In this document: positions 1 to 11,424 of the stretch, piece after piece | Numbering within the stretch: the first letter of the stretch is position 1 | Layout: each line of letters opens with the position of its first letter | Assembly: GCA_035079385.1 (NCBI GenBank) | Contig: JAVHKY010000029.1 | Coordinates: forward strand, 11,222,001-11,286,000 | Reading direction: 5' to 3' | Length of the DNA stretch: 64,000 bases | Source of the DNA: Aspidiotus rigidus | Taxonomy: Eukaryota; Arthropoda; Insecta; Hemiptera; Diaspididae | The notes under the pieces: model-generated | The model's database searches: none | Seen by the model: only the letters and a program-made list of their open reading frames with translations | Told to the model about the DNA's origin: nothing | Program-made: the position numbers and the translations under genes

Positions 1-835
1 TGTGTAACTAGATATGCAATGCTTCATACACCAATTTACTTACCTCCTTCAATAAGCCAGATATGCAATGTTTTGAGCACTGTAAGACTCAGAACGTCCT
101 CCCACGGTATTTTAAGTGCCCCTCCTAACATTTATAGCTCGGTTGTCGGTCTATGCATGTAGCCTGAAACCCTTTGAGTAACTAGATATGCAATGCTTCA
201 TACACCGATTGACTTACGCCCTTCAATAAGCCAGATATGCAATGTTTCAAGCACTGTAAGACTCAGAATGTTTTTCTAAGGTATTTAAATCCCCCTCCTA
301 TCATTTAGAGCTTGGTAGTCCGTCTATGCATGTAGCCTGGACCATTCAAGTAACTATATATGCAATGCATCGTACACCAATTGACTTACCCCCTTCAATA
401 AGTCAGATATGCAATTTTCCAAGCACTATAAGACTCAGAACGTCCTTCTAAGGTATTCTAAGTCCTTCTCCTATCATTATATAGCTTAGTGGTTGGTGTA
501 TACATGTAGCCTAAAACCCTTTCAGTAGCTAGATATGCAATGCTTTATATACCAATTGACTTACCCTCCTTCAATGTTTCAAACATGGTTGGACTCGGAA
601 CGTCCTTCTATGGTATTCCAAGTCACCCTCCTATCATAGATAGCTTGGTGGTCAGTCTATAGCCTGGGCCCCTTTGAGTACCTAGTATGGAATGCATCAT
701 ACACCAATTGACTTAGACCATTCAATAAGCTAGATATGCAATGCTTCAAGCAATGTACGACTCAGAACGTCCTTTCAATATATTCTAAGTCCTCCTCCTA
801 TCATATAGCTCGGAGGTCACCTATTATTTATAGCT
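1..835. repeat. ~174-bp satellite array, about five diverged copies
   Basis: Copies start with a GTAACTAGATATGCAATGC-type motif near 4, 178, 350, 525 and 678, giving steps of 174, 172, 175 and 153 bp. Each copy has a second GATATGCAATG motif, an ACTCAGAACGTCC-type block and a CCTCCTATCAT...TAGCTCGG block. That last block is also the core of the 43-bp foldback unit found elsewhere in the window. The array runs off the left edge, so its full size is unknown. Confidence 0.85.
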
Positions 836-839
836 CCAA

Positions 840-990
840 AGTGAGGGCCCGTGATGTCACAATTTGATAACGTCACTGGCTATCGTTGTGGCGTTACAGT
901 CTACATTCTTCAGATCCCACGTGCCCCATAAAACAGGTTCTATACCATCACTCGTTCAACTCCGTTAAAGAACCCATTAATGTCGACACG
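840..990. repeat. Foldback-family terminal variant
   Basis: This stretch has TGATGTCACAATTTGATAACG, a CCCACGTG block, ATAAAACAGGTTCT and CGTTCAACTCCGTTAAAGAA in order. The reverse complement of the same order occurs at about 23262-23410. I read both as ends of one diverged member of the foldback family. The next 600 bp (991-1618) show no gene that I can support. Confidence 0.5.
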
Positions 991-1618
991 CCACTGTAAC
1001 TATTTTGTAGTCCGTACGCTGTAACGTATAGAAGTACATAATACCAACTGACCAGACCCATACACCACATGGTATATTCGTATGACTTCCGGACTACACC
1101 AACCCAGTTAGGTGACGGTGCGATCACTGTTCACGAGAGAGTGTGAGTTATGTAGGAGATAGCGTGCTGTAGGTAGCGCTATCGTCAACACCCCCTCCCA
1201 CACGAACGAGACTCTAGACGTATATTACTAGTCTTGCTAATACTCGATTTATTATTTGACTCTTTTGACTTCTACAGTTGTAAAGGTTCATTCATATTAC
1301 TAAAAATGAACAGTTACAGTTTTAGTACATTGAAGGTTTAGAAACAGCTTTATCTATACAATTAAAGACCAAGTGATCTTATTCCCGCAGGTGAGAGATG
1401 TATAAAAAACATTCAGTCAAAGTTCAAAATTATCTTGACAGACCCAGAGGCGAGGCCAAAAAAAAGCGACTATTTTTATCTGTTAGGAAGCTAGGGAGTT
1501 TTAATTCGGAACGGGTCATCGACATGACAAAATTTTTGGAAATTTCACTTTCTTCGTCTTGGCCTTCACGTTCACAGGCAGTTCAATCTGCGTGGATATT
1601 GCTCGCTACACCGGACTA

Positions 1619-3229
1619 TTAAACGTAATACCGAATCCACGAGATGTACTCAGATACATCGGTAAAAGCGTTTATTGACATCTTCGAATATTTATCTCTG
1701 GTGCTCACTATACCGCGTAAATAATAACGACCTTTGTACTTGAACACAAAACCTCCGCCGCTATCTCCTCTTCGAGCACTTGGACCAGTATCACCTAAGC
1801 AAAATTTCATATTTTTTTTTAGTCAGTTCTTCCCTTTACAGCTAGAAATCAAGAATACAGCACCTTTTGGAGATACTCCGCAAAAATTGTCGCGACTTAA
1901 GTGCTCCGTTTTCCCGGCGCATTCTTCATGATTGATGTAAACGAGTTCGGCTTTCCGCAAGTACTCACTTTGCTCCAAATTTTCGTCATTTTGAGCTATT
2001 GATCCCCAACCAACAATCTGAAACATAAATTAGTCGCGCAAGTAGCGCTTCCATTTGATCGTCTCAAATTCTACCAACTCCTACAACTCAAGTTCAAGTC
2101 CTAATGGAGCCATTCTAGCAATTTGAATAGGCATTATTCACTTACTCTTCCAATCGGATTGTTACCGAGTAATGAACCAAAGATTGTATTGTCCCAATCG
2201 AGACATATTGGACGAACGAAAGAGTTGACTGCGATTGGATTGTCCAGGACTATCAAAACTATATCAGATCCAAAAGTTTTTGTCGCGTCTGGATTGTATT
2301 TCTTTTCATTGAATATGAGTTCAGCAATCTATAGATCAATCATAAGACAAATAATGTAATTGTTTGTCTCGATTGAAGGCCTCATAGGCTCACACGGAAG
2401 AAAGAAGACCACTCATTGAAAATTTGTAAATTTTTTGTTTTTGATCAGTTTTGTATTGCTTCGAACTTACTTCATGTCTTTTTTGAAATGGACCGTCATA
2501 TGCATCATAGTCTGTGCTGAATTTACCGACATATATTTCAAACTCCGACGTTACGTTGCTTAGCACAGTTTTCAAATGCTTGTAGTAGAAACAGTGAGCG
2601 GCTAGAAAAGATGGAACACGAATGAGTAGCCGAAGGGAGGCATACTCAAAAGAGTAAAACAAGCCACAGAAATATTTAAAAACCCGGGAGCGCTTTTTAC
2701 TCCTTTGAGTGTGGCTCCCTTCGGTGTGTCGGGCCATAAACTGGCGAATCGTATCAACTCCACGAATGAATAGCCTAGCAATTATTCAATGACATTTAAT
2801 ATTTTCCCGTGAAAAATTGTCAGTCATCATTTTTGTATTCATTTAAAAAACTTTAAATTGATGTAAAAGTCCTGAACTTTGTTCTAAATGGTTTATTGAT
2901 AGAAGCGCGTACCTGAATATTGTGATCTGCTTTGAAATGAAAGGGAGTAGTAGGATGTTACGAATTAATCTTGTTCAGCCTTTACGCTTATTGCCTTCAG
3001 TAAGGAGTTTTTTTTATACAAAACCAAGAATTTGTACCTGAAACGACTACAGTTGAAGAAATAAGTGTTCCACCGCAAATTAATCTTGGATCTTTTCCTT
3101 TGACTATTCGATAGATGGCTACGTGCCATGGATCGTCTCCATATGTTTCTGGATCTCCATTGTAGATCAATGTATCTGTGAGGTCGGTTTCTTCAGGTTG
3201 TTCTTTTCGCTCTACTAAACCACAAATAT
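1619..3229 (-). CDS. S1 serine protease, modular-serine-protease-like; five 3' exons, 5' end not found
   Basis: Secreted chymotrypsin-fold endopeptidase. Exons on the minus strand are 3229-3038, 2601-2471, 2328-2146, 2017-1864 and 1794-1619; all have AG/GT borders and their lengths keep frame (277 residues plus stop). The catalytic triad is present: His in AAHC, Asp in SDIVLIVL and Ser in GDSGGG. The mature end starts I-Y-N-G after Leu, an activation site typical of insect modular serine proteases (Manduca HP14 type) rather than trypsins. A DICGL segment supplies the Cys that pairs with the one in RPICL. Position 189 (chymotrypsin numbering) is Ser, so trypsin-like specificity is unlikely. 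Cys191 and its partner Cys220 are both missing. The first listed exon begins in phase 1, so upstream exons (LDLa or sushi modules in this family) must exist but I could not find them. Confidence 0.85.
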
Positions 3230-4190
3230 CTGTCGACAAAGAATAATTTTCTTGAGGTAAGGAGCCTTATTAATTTTGTGGTACAGGTTTGTAAAATATA
3301 TTTACTTATACAGCCTCGGATCAAATTTACTATAGGTATTATACTTATATAGATTGATTTTCCTGTGATGTCAGATAGCAGACCAAAGCTTTCAGAGCAC
3401 AAGCTAACTCTATAAAGAAAATATGGAAACCTTTTAGAAATTGAAATTATTTCAAAAATGACATAGAAGCCTCTAGAATAGAGGTCAATTTCCGTGTAGC
3501 CGAGAATCTCAGCTTCATTTTACATTTTAATCTTATGATTCTCAATGAAGGAATTGATTTTGTCTTTTGTCTCATAAGAGAGAAATATGAGTAACATGAA
3601 TCTGAGAATCATGGCTTCACAAAAATCAACTTTTTATTCTAAAAAATTGCTCTCATCCGATTACGAAAAAACATGTTTTTTTTTCAGAAAAAAACATGTT
3701 TTTATGAGGAAAAAACATGTTTTATGAGGAAAAACATGTTTTATGAGGAAAAACATGTTTTTATGAGGAAAAAACATGTTTTTTTCAAATTAAAAACGTT
3801 TACTTTTGTTGATTTTTCTTTCTAGTAATTTAAATCACATTCTAAACAATGTTTGAAACTATTTTGTTAAAAACATCGGTATTCTACTCCTATACCAAAT
3901 AAAAAAGAGAGGCAGTTGGCACAAAATAATAAGAAAACAAGATAGAATGTGAACCCATTGGGAATTCCCGATGGGCTCCCCATGCCTGCAAAATGACCGG
4001 GAATTCCCAGTCCAAAATTGAATTCCCGGGAACGTCCGAACACTGCTGAAAGGTCATCATGCTTTTCTTACAGTACACGCCGCTTATTGTGGTAGCTTTG
4101 GGACTAAGGGGAAATTATGATAATAAACGGCTAATTCTATAAAGCGGCGACCAAAAAAAAAACATAATACATATGTGTATGGTAGATATG
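3230..4190. other. Protease upstream/intron region, no exon recognised
   Basis: Upstream exons of the protease should lie here or further right, but I find no cysteine-rich module with convincing splice borders. The stretch is AT-rich and holds the ACATGT repeat. Confidence 0.4.
3662..3786. repeat. Short tandem repeat centred on ACATGT palindromes
   Basis: Five or more units of about 20-22 bp alternate AAAAACATGTTTTT with TATGAGG. Each unit is close to self-complementary. Confidence 0.8.
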
Positions 4191-4192
4191 TA

Positions 4193-4762
4193 TTATGCAA
4201 CTTGTAAAGTTTTCATTTCTTTGTTCTTCAACAACTTACTCAAACATGATTGAGAAATCTGTAACACTACTGAACAGCTATCCTGTTACAAAGATTCTAT
4301 TACGTGATTCTTAGAAACATTTCAACGCTGAACACGAATCCGTTGTCCGTTTTTTGCTAGCACGTCACAATTTTTAGTAATCACAATTAAAGTTCTCGTT
4401 TACTTGCCGCGCGTCGTCGCGAAACACATCGACGATAGCAGCGTCGCTTTCGAAAACGTTCGTTACGTTCCGCGACAGCGCGCGGCAAGTAAACGAGAAT
4501 ATTTGTTATGATTACGTGAATATTTATCGTGATTACTAAAAATTGTGACGTGCTAGCAAAAAACGGACAACGGATTTGTGTTCAGCGTTGAAAAGTATCT
4601 AAGAATCACGTAATAGAATCTTTGTAACAGGATAGCTGTTCAGTAGTGTAATTGTTGCGCGGCCATAGTTTGAGACATTTTTGGAAGAGTATCATATCTT
4701 CGTAAAATTTCAATTTTTTCCAAAACCGTTAAATCATGACGTTTATGTGAACTCGAACTCAT
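4193..4762 (-). pseudogene. Tigger/pogo-like transposase fragment (CENP-B N-terminal HTH), split by a MITE
   Basis: The minus strand from the ATG at 4762 reads MSSSSHKRHDLTVLEKIEIL, the first helix of a CENP-B/pogo-type helix-turn-helix. It is interrupted at 4648 by a 384-bp palindromic element. Beyond that element (4264 to 4193) the frame resumes with QISQSCLSKLLKNKE, the recognition-helix part of the same fold, and then stops. The catalytic DDE domain is absent. A TIR-like end ending GGCGGGTACTG followed by TA lies near 5080-5092 and may be the element's 5' terminus. Confidence 0.75.
4265..4648. mobile_element. CACTA-like palindromic MITE, 384 bp, TAA target duplication
   Basis: The termini are CACTACTGAACAG and CTGTTCAGTAGTG, and the two halves pair over roughly 150 bp each with few mismatches. 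TAA flanks both sides (4262-4264 and 4649-4651). A CACTA start with a 3-bp duplication fits the CACTA/EnSpm superfamily. The insertion point is validated because removing the element and one TAA restores the HTH reading frame of the host Tigger gene. No coding capacity. Confidence 0.8.
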
Positions 4763-5092
4763 ATTGATGTAATCACTTCTTTCAAAACACAACTGTACAA
4801 CTGTAAGCATTCGCAGTCTGAACTCAACTAAAGCATTCATAGTCGGAGGTTGAAAAGATTAGATGAATTACAAAGCATGAAAATCATGAAAATACAGGTC
4901 GCATGATGAGCAAATGAGTTGAATTACTCGAATATACGTGCAAGATTTTATGACAATAAACGAAGTTCGAGTTTAATAAGCGGAGAAATTTCAGTGTATT
5001 TATATAGAGACGTTCGGGACCAGTCTATTTTCATGACAGTAACCGAATTATTCCATTAACCGCAATGATATTAACCGGCGGGTACTGTATAA
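4763..5092 (-). mobile_element. 5' flank and probable terminus of the Tigger-like element
   Basis: The minus strand starts with CAGTACCCGCCGGTTAATAT near 5090 and then a TTAACCG-type subterminal repeat, resembling pogo/Tigger ends. The dinucleotide next to it is TA, as expected for this superfamily. No matching 3' terminus was found near 4080-4190. Confidence 0.5.
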
Positions 5093-5495
5093 GATTGACT
5101 TGTGTTCTGGATGCTTCAGTCTGCTATGTGACGTCATATCAAAGACTCAATTAGATGTACCTACCCTAAACTTTAAAACATTGACTAGGTATTTTTGTCG
5201 GTCTGGATTGTGTTTTAAGCAGGTCGACAGTTTTTTAGAATATAAGTAGGTGGTGATTGTCTTAATTGATAAAAATTGCTTTGCCTCATGTTTATTTTCA
5301 TATTACTGTATATCGTTTTTGTATTTTTTTCAAGCTTATCAAATTGAGAAAACCATACTGGACCCTCATAGCATGTGAATGAAATCATCTAAAAGTGATG
5401 GACCTACGAGTATACCTAGCGTTCAAGTGACGTAAGTAGAAGAGGAAGAAGGATTCCGAGACAGACTCAGTGGAATGAAAGTTCAAATTACTCAC
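5093..5495. other. Downstream of crystallin-like gene A; last exon not resolved
   Basis: The gene A main exon ends in phase 1 at a GTGAGT donor, so a short last exon should lie here. Several AG acceptors would give short phase-compatible ends (for example near 5395 or 5350), but I cannot choose between them. Confidence 0.3.
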
Positions 5496-6548
5496 CAACA
5501 CGATCATCCTCTCGATACCAAGAACGACTAATCTCAGTAAGTGATTCTTCAAAACGCTTCCATATCGTCTCCAAATAATACAGAACGACGAAATTATTTG
5601 TTCCATCTTGACCATTTTTGAGCATGTCAAGCCACTCCTCTTTTCTTTCTTTTTGAATGTTTTGAACCATCGCGAGTAACGTTTGTACATTCTCGAAATT
5701 GAAGTTTAACAGGCCGGGTCGATTTGTTTGCACGATGCGGAGCAAACGAAGGTGATTTTCGAGGACGTCCTGGTATTGGTCGCCTAAATTTTCAGCCGTC
5801 GCATTTGAAGACGAAATGAAGTCCCACGAAATGAATCCCTCGTACGCTCGTTTCACCCTCTCTTCGAACTGTTCGCGAAAAGAGCGTGAATAAACGGAGA
5901 AAAGAGTACCCCAGAAGTTGTATTCCAGACCGAATTTTTCAATTAATTGAGGACACTCGCGACAGGAAGAATCGAATTTAATTTCGCACGTTTTGATCGA
6001 TTTAATTTTACCCTGGAAACTCGCGTCTCTCAAATTGTTCTGAGTGATCCAAGTTGGAAATGAGTACTTTTCGTTACCTCGACACTCGACTTCGTCGAAT
6101 AGTATGAAACACTGTTGCCTCGTGTCTATGGAACTAACGCGGCCGTGCCAATTTGTGGGTAGAGTTAAACATTCGCCGCTCAACAAACTGAAGTCTTCCT
6201 TTTGTCCTCGGAAATCAGCTCGGTTAAAAATGGTTGCAAAATAACGAGGTCGTTCGACCAGTTTTATCAACGTTTTTGGATCGCATTTTTTGAATGAAGC
6301 GACTTTGTTAACCAGTTTTCTCATCGAATCCTGAATTACTTCAGAATCTCCTTTGCAACCCGCTCTTGTGTAAACGTTTATACATTCTCCCTTCGTGTCG
6401 AGAGAATTGGCCCTGTTTACCCAACTGGAGTTTACATTGACGCAAACATATGTGTAATTATAAGAAATGCTAGCGCCTTTATATTGTGTGCCTTCCCAGA
6501 ATGTCACTTCTTGAATTCGTTTGGAATTGGGAAAACGATCGTATACAC
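5496..6548 (-). CDS. Crystallin-like secreted family, gene A, main exon
   Basis: Internal exon of 351 residues, bordered by TTTTCCAG at the start and GTTG/GTGAGT at the end, phase 1 on both sides exactly as in genes B and C. The first ~80 residues look like a beta/gamma-crystallin-type double Greek key: VTFWE..YKG, then C-V-N-V, GECINVYTRAGCKGDSE and ASFKKC. A second Cys-bearing segment follows (SGECLTLP, CFILFDEVEC, IKTCEI, CRECP). The C-terminal ~160 residues are helical and contain EYNFWGTLFSVY and GFISWDF, the family hallmark. No signal peptide is in this exon; it should be in an upstream exon as in gene C, but I could not find one between 6.6 and 9.4 kb. Function unknown. Confidence 0.7.
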
Positions 6549-7908
6549 CTGGAAAATTAATATACACTTTGTTGATCATCTCTGGTTTTACTTAAAAAAA
6601 AAAAAAAAAGGGCAGAAGTTAACTCAAAATGATGTATCGACGTGGACGTGAGTTTGATTGTAACATCAATAACGTGAATTTGCTAGCCCATTTTATTGAT
6701 ACATAATAGTTATTTATTCTAGAAGCGTGTGAAGTGGCGTTTGAACGAGTTGCAAAAGTTTCCCGTCACAAGCGGAACACGAGTGTCGGGAACGTAACGG
6801 GTTGAAACGCCACTTGACCCGCGAGTCCAATACGACCTTTTATTTACTAGCTGGTTTACCCTCGCTGCCGAATAAATATTATATTTTACTACTCTAGTAT
6901 CTCAATTTGCCTATGAATGCAATTGCAACACTAAACTGACTCAATTTTGACCAAGACTTTGATAAGAGTTGATGCCAATTTTTGGTGTTGGGCGTTGACC
7001 AAAAATCGATGTCAAGACAAAATGAGGACAGATGACAGATCTTGACAAATGAAGAAGACAAATAAAGGCAAATGAGAAGAAATGAGGTCTGATATTTTTC
7101 TGGGACAAAAAGAGCAATTCAATTTTTTTTATTTGTGCAAGCAAAAAAAAAAAAAAAAAAAAAAAAAGAATAAATACTCTTGAAAACAGTATATCTGGTC
7201 ACACTGTGAGGTCAAATGATAACATACAGTTTGTGAGCGATTAGTTGGCAATTGGCCCACGGGGTCCGCGTATACTATTACACGTGTGTGTGTAAATGGC
7301 CAACGCAAACGAAAACGCATTTCTAACAGCCGCCAACTAATTGGTCATAGACTATAAAAAAGACAGATGAGGACAGATCATGATAAATGAAAAGAAATAG
7401 CTTCAGCTTTTGGTTTGACTTTATGACCTTGAAAAATACAGCTTTAGCTTTTGGCTTTTGACTTTTGTAAAAATATAGCTGGCTTTTAGCTTTTATTTAT
7501 CTGGCTTTTGGTTTTTTTTTTAATTTTTTGGATTTATCAGTTTACCCCTTAATTTGCATTCAAAATTTAAGATAGATCGCAGAACTTGGAAGTTTCCTTG
7601 AAATGGCAGTATGGCACTGTAGTAGAAAGAAGAGGAGTTTTATTCTCCTTGGTGTCAGGAATGGGAACAAAGCAATCTAGGAGAAAAATGAAAAAAACAA
7701 AATTTGTGAAGCATGAAATTTTCTACAAATTACCTTCTCTCATTTGCACTGCCCATAAATTTTAGTTTCTGAATTTTGATACTAACGCTCTCCGACCCGA
7801 TCGATGAGTAGAGTAACTCTTGGAGTTGGGTTGGTTTGAGCTGACTGGGCCATGACGTAGGGCCATGATGTAGTAAATTAGTAATATTAGTATTTGTTAT
7901 TTGCGACC
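6549..7908. other. Intergenic or intron, no supported gene
   Basis: The stretch is AT-rich with a 26-bp A-run near 7142-7167 and AGCTTTTGGCTTT-type simple sequence at 7400-7520 that recurs near 8420-8500 and 23620. ORFs here show no domain or splice support. Confidence 0.4.
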
Positions 7909-8030
7909 TGCAATGAGAAAAGGATGCTCATTGCCCACTGATAGGAACACAATTTCTCTCTGATTAAGTGTCCAATCAGAGAGAAATGGTGTTTCTGCCA
8001 ATGGCCAATGAGCATCCTTTTCTCATCGTT
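7909..8030. mobile_element. Small foldback MITE, about 120 bp
   Basis: The left arm ATGAGAAAAGGATGCTCATT at 7913 pairs with its reverse complement ending at 8026. Inside, ATTTCTCTCTGATTA pairs with AATCAGAGAGAAAT, so the whole unit is a hairpin. No convincing target duplication. Confidence 0.6.
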
Positions 8031-8934
8031 GATAATTGATATCAAATGAAAATTCAAGGTTTGGAAATCAAAATTTGTGTTCAACTTATTATTTGGTTTC
8101 CGCATTCACGCAGCCTGCAGCCAGCAGAGCAGCACCCTGAACTCCAGCCGTGCTCCAGCCGGTAGCCTCAGCTCACCCTGCACTACTGTAAGTCTGCAAA
8201 TACTGCAGTCTCCAATCATAATACGGTCTTTTCTTCTTATTTAATTAATTTTTTTAGAGTTTCTTCATTCTCGACTTCTTTCTCGCACAATTACACGGCA
8301 CGCAGTACAACACAATCGTCATAATAATAAGGTTCTCAAAATAATTTAAAATAGCAAAAAGACAGCTAAAAATACACGGTTTTTTCTGGTTATTCAACAA
8401 ATATGGCTGCCTATGTTTCAGCTCAAGCTTCTGGCTTTTCGATGAGAAATACAGCTGACTTTCAGCTCTAGCTTTTGGCTTTAGCTGCGGCTGCAATGCC
8501 CTGGTTTTAAGTTGGTAGTAAAAATGTGGTTCTTAATCTGATCTCGCTTCCACTTTTTGTGAATTCGGGCCAGCCATCCGCTAGGAGCCTTACAATAGGG
8601 CAATTTTCCCATTCAAATGTTCCCTGAGTAATCTCAAAATACCTAACTTAGGAACAAAGAAATTTAGGAGAAAAATGAAAAGGTCAAAATTTGTACAGCA
8701 TAAAATTTTCTATAAATCATCGTCTCTCATTAAAATTGATTCAGATCGATTTAAGAATAGCTACCGTTTTTCAACCGCCCTGCTGACCAATTTTCCCGTT
8801 TTTGTAGTGCGCGATACTAGCGCTGTCTGGCTCAAATTGTGAAAATTGGAACGGAGTGGAATTAGCAAAAAACCAAATAGACCTTTATCTTGATGACGTC
8901 ACAGTGCCTTACAATTAGCCGACACCTTGTCAAT
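8031..8934. other. No supported gene
   Basis: A CAG/CCAGC-rich short block lies near 8110-8190 and AGCT-rich simple sequence near 8420-8500. Nothing coding can be supported. Confidence 0.4.
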
Positions 8935-9310
8935 TGGTCCAGACGGACTATCGATTCCCATAAGAGAGACACAAGGAGTAAAGATCATTGGGCTACTGAT
9001 TGATAATAATATCTTAGCCATCAAAAGTTCAAGTGCAAATGCTAAAGACCTTCTATATTAGGAATCTACAACTTTGATCACTAAACGATTTCTATTTCTC
9101 AATTTCTAACATAATGATCTCAGCTCCCTGCGTTTTTCTTGCGCGAGTCCATACAGTGCTTTGGCCAAATCAACAGGGTTTCTGCTAACGTAACTAGCTG
9201 AGTGACCTCACAGGATGGAGGTTCATTGAGAGACTTTATGAGAATGTGTATACAAAACAAACACATTTGAAAGCTCTCCAAAGCGCTGCAGACAAGTGCG
9301 TGTTTCTTAT
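8935..9310 (+). pseudogene. Degenerate LINE reverse-transcriptase fragment
   Basis: One frame reads PDGLSIPIRETQGVKIIGLL followed by IDNN, which resembles the VKYLGLxID motif (RT thumb boundary) of non-LTR retrotransposons. Further stops and frame changes follow. The assignment rests on this short motif. Confidence 0.35.
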
Positions 9311-9501
9311 TTAACCAACAACATTTCGCGAGTATTGCGACCGTTCAAAATACAAGCCTTGTATAGCGAATGCCAAGCACGAGCCTGTGTTCGCGCCGCA
9401 GACCGAGCCATTGAGCATGCCGAAGGCGCGCCGCAGCGGCTAGTTTTAAATAAAACTTAGAGAGTTTTGAAAGTAATGAAGCACCTCTTAGGTCAACTTA
9501 C

Positions 9502-10629
9502 CATTTTTATTTTCTGCATTCCAATAATCAATGACCTTCGTCAACGATTCCTGAATTTCAGCCCACATACTCAGTAATGTCAAGAAAGCTACATTGTAAC
9601 GATCATTTTCATTACGCAGGTACGCATGTTCCACCCCGTAATGCATCTTCTCCAGTATTGTGGAAGTGTTGAGGTTTAAAGGTTCCAGACCTTTACGCGC
9701 GTTCAGACGCCTTTCGTCGTATACGCGTGATGCCAGTTCAGATAAAGTTTTTAAATGTTCAACGTTGAAGCCCATTGTACCCGGCACCGCGGGGTACAAA
9801 GAACGCAGCATATCAAATTGGCTATTTAGGGCGTCCGCATATTGGTTGGTCGACGACAAATTCTTTGTGGCACCTGCTTCGAATAAGAAATCCCATTTGA
9901 TGTACCCGTTGAAATCAAACGCAGTACTTTCAAATTGTTCGGTGAACCTTTGGCGGTTTTTGGGCGAGTAAATGGAAAACAAATACCACCAAAAAACGTA
10001 TTCCGGACTACCTTTGGATAGAAGTTTTCTCGGGCACCATTCGCATGAGTTACTTTGGGTAACATTTAGGTCACATAACTTCAAGGATTGGAATGGAATA
10101 TAGAAAAGAGATTTCTGAAAGGCGTTTTTCCAGTCAGGCGAATAATAATACGATACCTTTTTTTCGCACTTTTCATCATCGTAACTAATAAAACATCGGA
10201 AAAAAAATGCCGAAAATTCATGAACCGTCGTAGTCACGCATTCGTCACTTTTAAAAGTTGTTTGTTGCAAGTCCGCAAAACTTTTCCGATAGTTATGAGG
10301 ATGTAAATGGTGTGCTGGACGTTGATCAGATTTTATCTCAGTGATCGGTGCACATTGTTTGAATGAAGCTGTTTTCCGGCAGAAATCTATTTCAAATAAG
10401 TCATGATAGCCTTTTCCAAGGGGATGCATATTGACTGAAGTTCCTCCGCAGTTGGCTTCCGAATATAAGGTTACGCAATGACCAAATGTATCAATTGTAC
10501 AGGTCTTATTGATCCAATCGGGGCGCAGGTTTACGCATTTGTCCTCATAAGCGTAAAGTATATCGTAATGCCGTTTCTCAGATTCCCAAAGTTCATCGAT
10601 TGTACCAAATTTCACTTGGCGTTGTTTCG
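9502..10629 (-). CDS. Crystallin-like secreted family, gene B, main exon
   Basis: Internal exon of 376 codons with acceptor TTTTCCAACAG and donor AAATG/GTAAGT, phase 1 on both sides. The N-terminal crystallin-like part is divergent: LWE replaces FWE, but DKCVNLRPDW, GHCVTLYSEANCGG and ASFKQC are kept. The central Cys segment includes SCEWCPRKL. The C-terminal domain has EYVFWWYLFSIY and GYIKWDFLF, and continues to VIDYW near the end. The start shown by any ORF caller (GTG at 10615) is not real; the exon begins at its splice acceptor. Signal and linker exons were not found, and 10.6-15.4 kb is full of transposons, so introns may be long or the 5' part lost. The last exon is also unresolved. 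Confidence 0.7.
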
Positions 10630-11039
10630 CTGTTGGAAAACAAATTTTAATTGTATCAAATTACAGAAGGAGAACGCTTAAGACGAATATGTAAAATAGC
10701 TGTGAAAATTACTCTAGTGATTTGTAGATTAAGGGAAATAATCTGCCTTGGGTGACGTGAAGAGGACCAAGTTTAAAGTCGCCCTTATTAAATGATCGAA
10801 GCCTGTACATACAAGTGACATTATTGGCCATTACAATCTGATGTCGCTCCCCTCGAGTGATTTCTCCTCTAAAAGCTTTAGCTCCTTGTCTCAACTCTTT
10901 GTCGCTTCAATGCTATAATTATGGTTCTGCTATTCATGTCCACTGCATTTTCACGATACCAAAGTATGAACTCTACTTCTTCAATGTCTCAAGCACGTCC
11001 TTTCTAGCACTGAAGACTCACTTCCTGTTGCAAAAATGA

Positions 11040-11424
11040 AGACGTCCTTAATTCTTTGATCATCAATGTACACGAATGCCTCGTCGAAGTTTTCGAACAT
11101 TCAAACCGAACAACGTGTAACGTATGGAGCAAAGTTTAAGATAGCTGAACAACGCTTAGCTCCTCAAGAACTTGGAAGAACTGCAAGAATTCTATCGCCG
11201 CTCCTATCAAGCAGTAAAAGAGCTTTATGGCCCATCGTGATGGCAGTCTGCTAAAATACGAAGCTGGAATCGAAAATAGGCGCATAGAACACCTCAAGGA
11301 TTTCTTGAACCAAAGTCGCCTAGTTGACCTCAGATCGGTACCTAAAATACCAGACTATCCCGCTATGGAGGATCTCGACGACCCATTTAATGTGGAAGAA
11401 GTCAAGAGAGTTGAACGGGTTCGT
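11040..11424 (+). pseudogene. LINE fragment (RTE/CR1-type pre-RT region)
   Basis: The plus strand reads YGPS-W-QSAKIRSW in one frame, then EHLKDFLNQSRLVDL and PAMEDLDDPFNVEEVKR in the next. This is the linker just before the RT domain in many non-LTR elements (pattern: HF..LLN....D...L..LP.....LD.P...EEV). It is cut off at about 11424, where a Penelope-like element starts in reverse orientation. Confidence 0.55.

Noticed and set aside
3193..3402. ORF upstream of the protease exon at 3229
   Set aside because: It is intron read-through; the exon begins at a clear AG at 3230-3231, and the ORF has no cysteine module or signal peptide.
7241..7340. Short inverted repeat TTAGTTGGC ... GCCAACTAA
   Set aside because: The arms are only 9-10 bp with no target duplication and little internal pairing; too weak to call an element.
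9350..9443. Second Helitron-like 3' end (GGCGCGCC ... GCGGCTAG, then T)
   Set aside because: CTAG followed by T fits, but the hairpin is poor and no 5' TC end of the right style is found in the preceding 1.5 kb.
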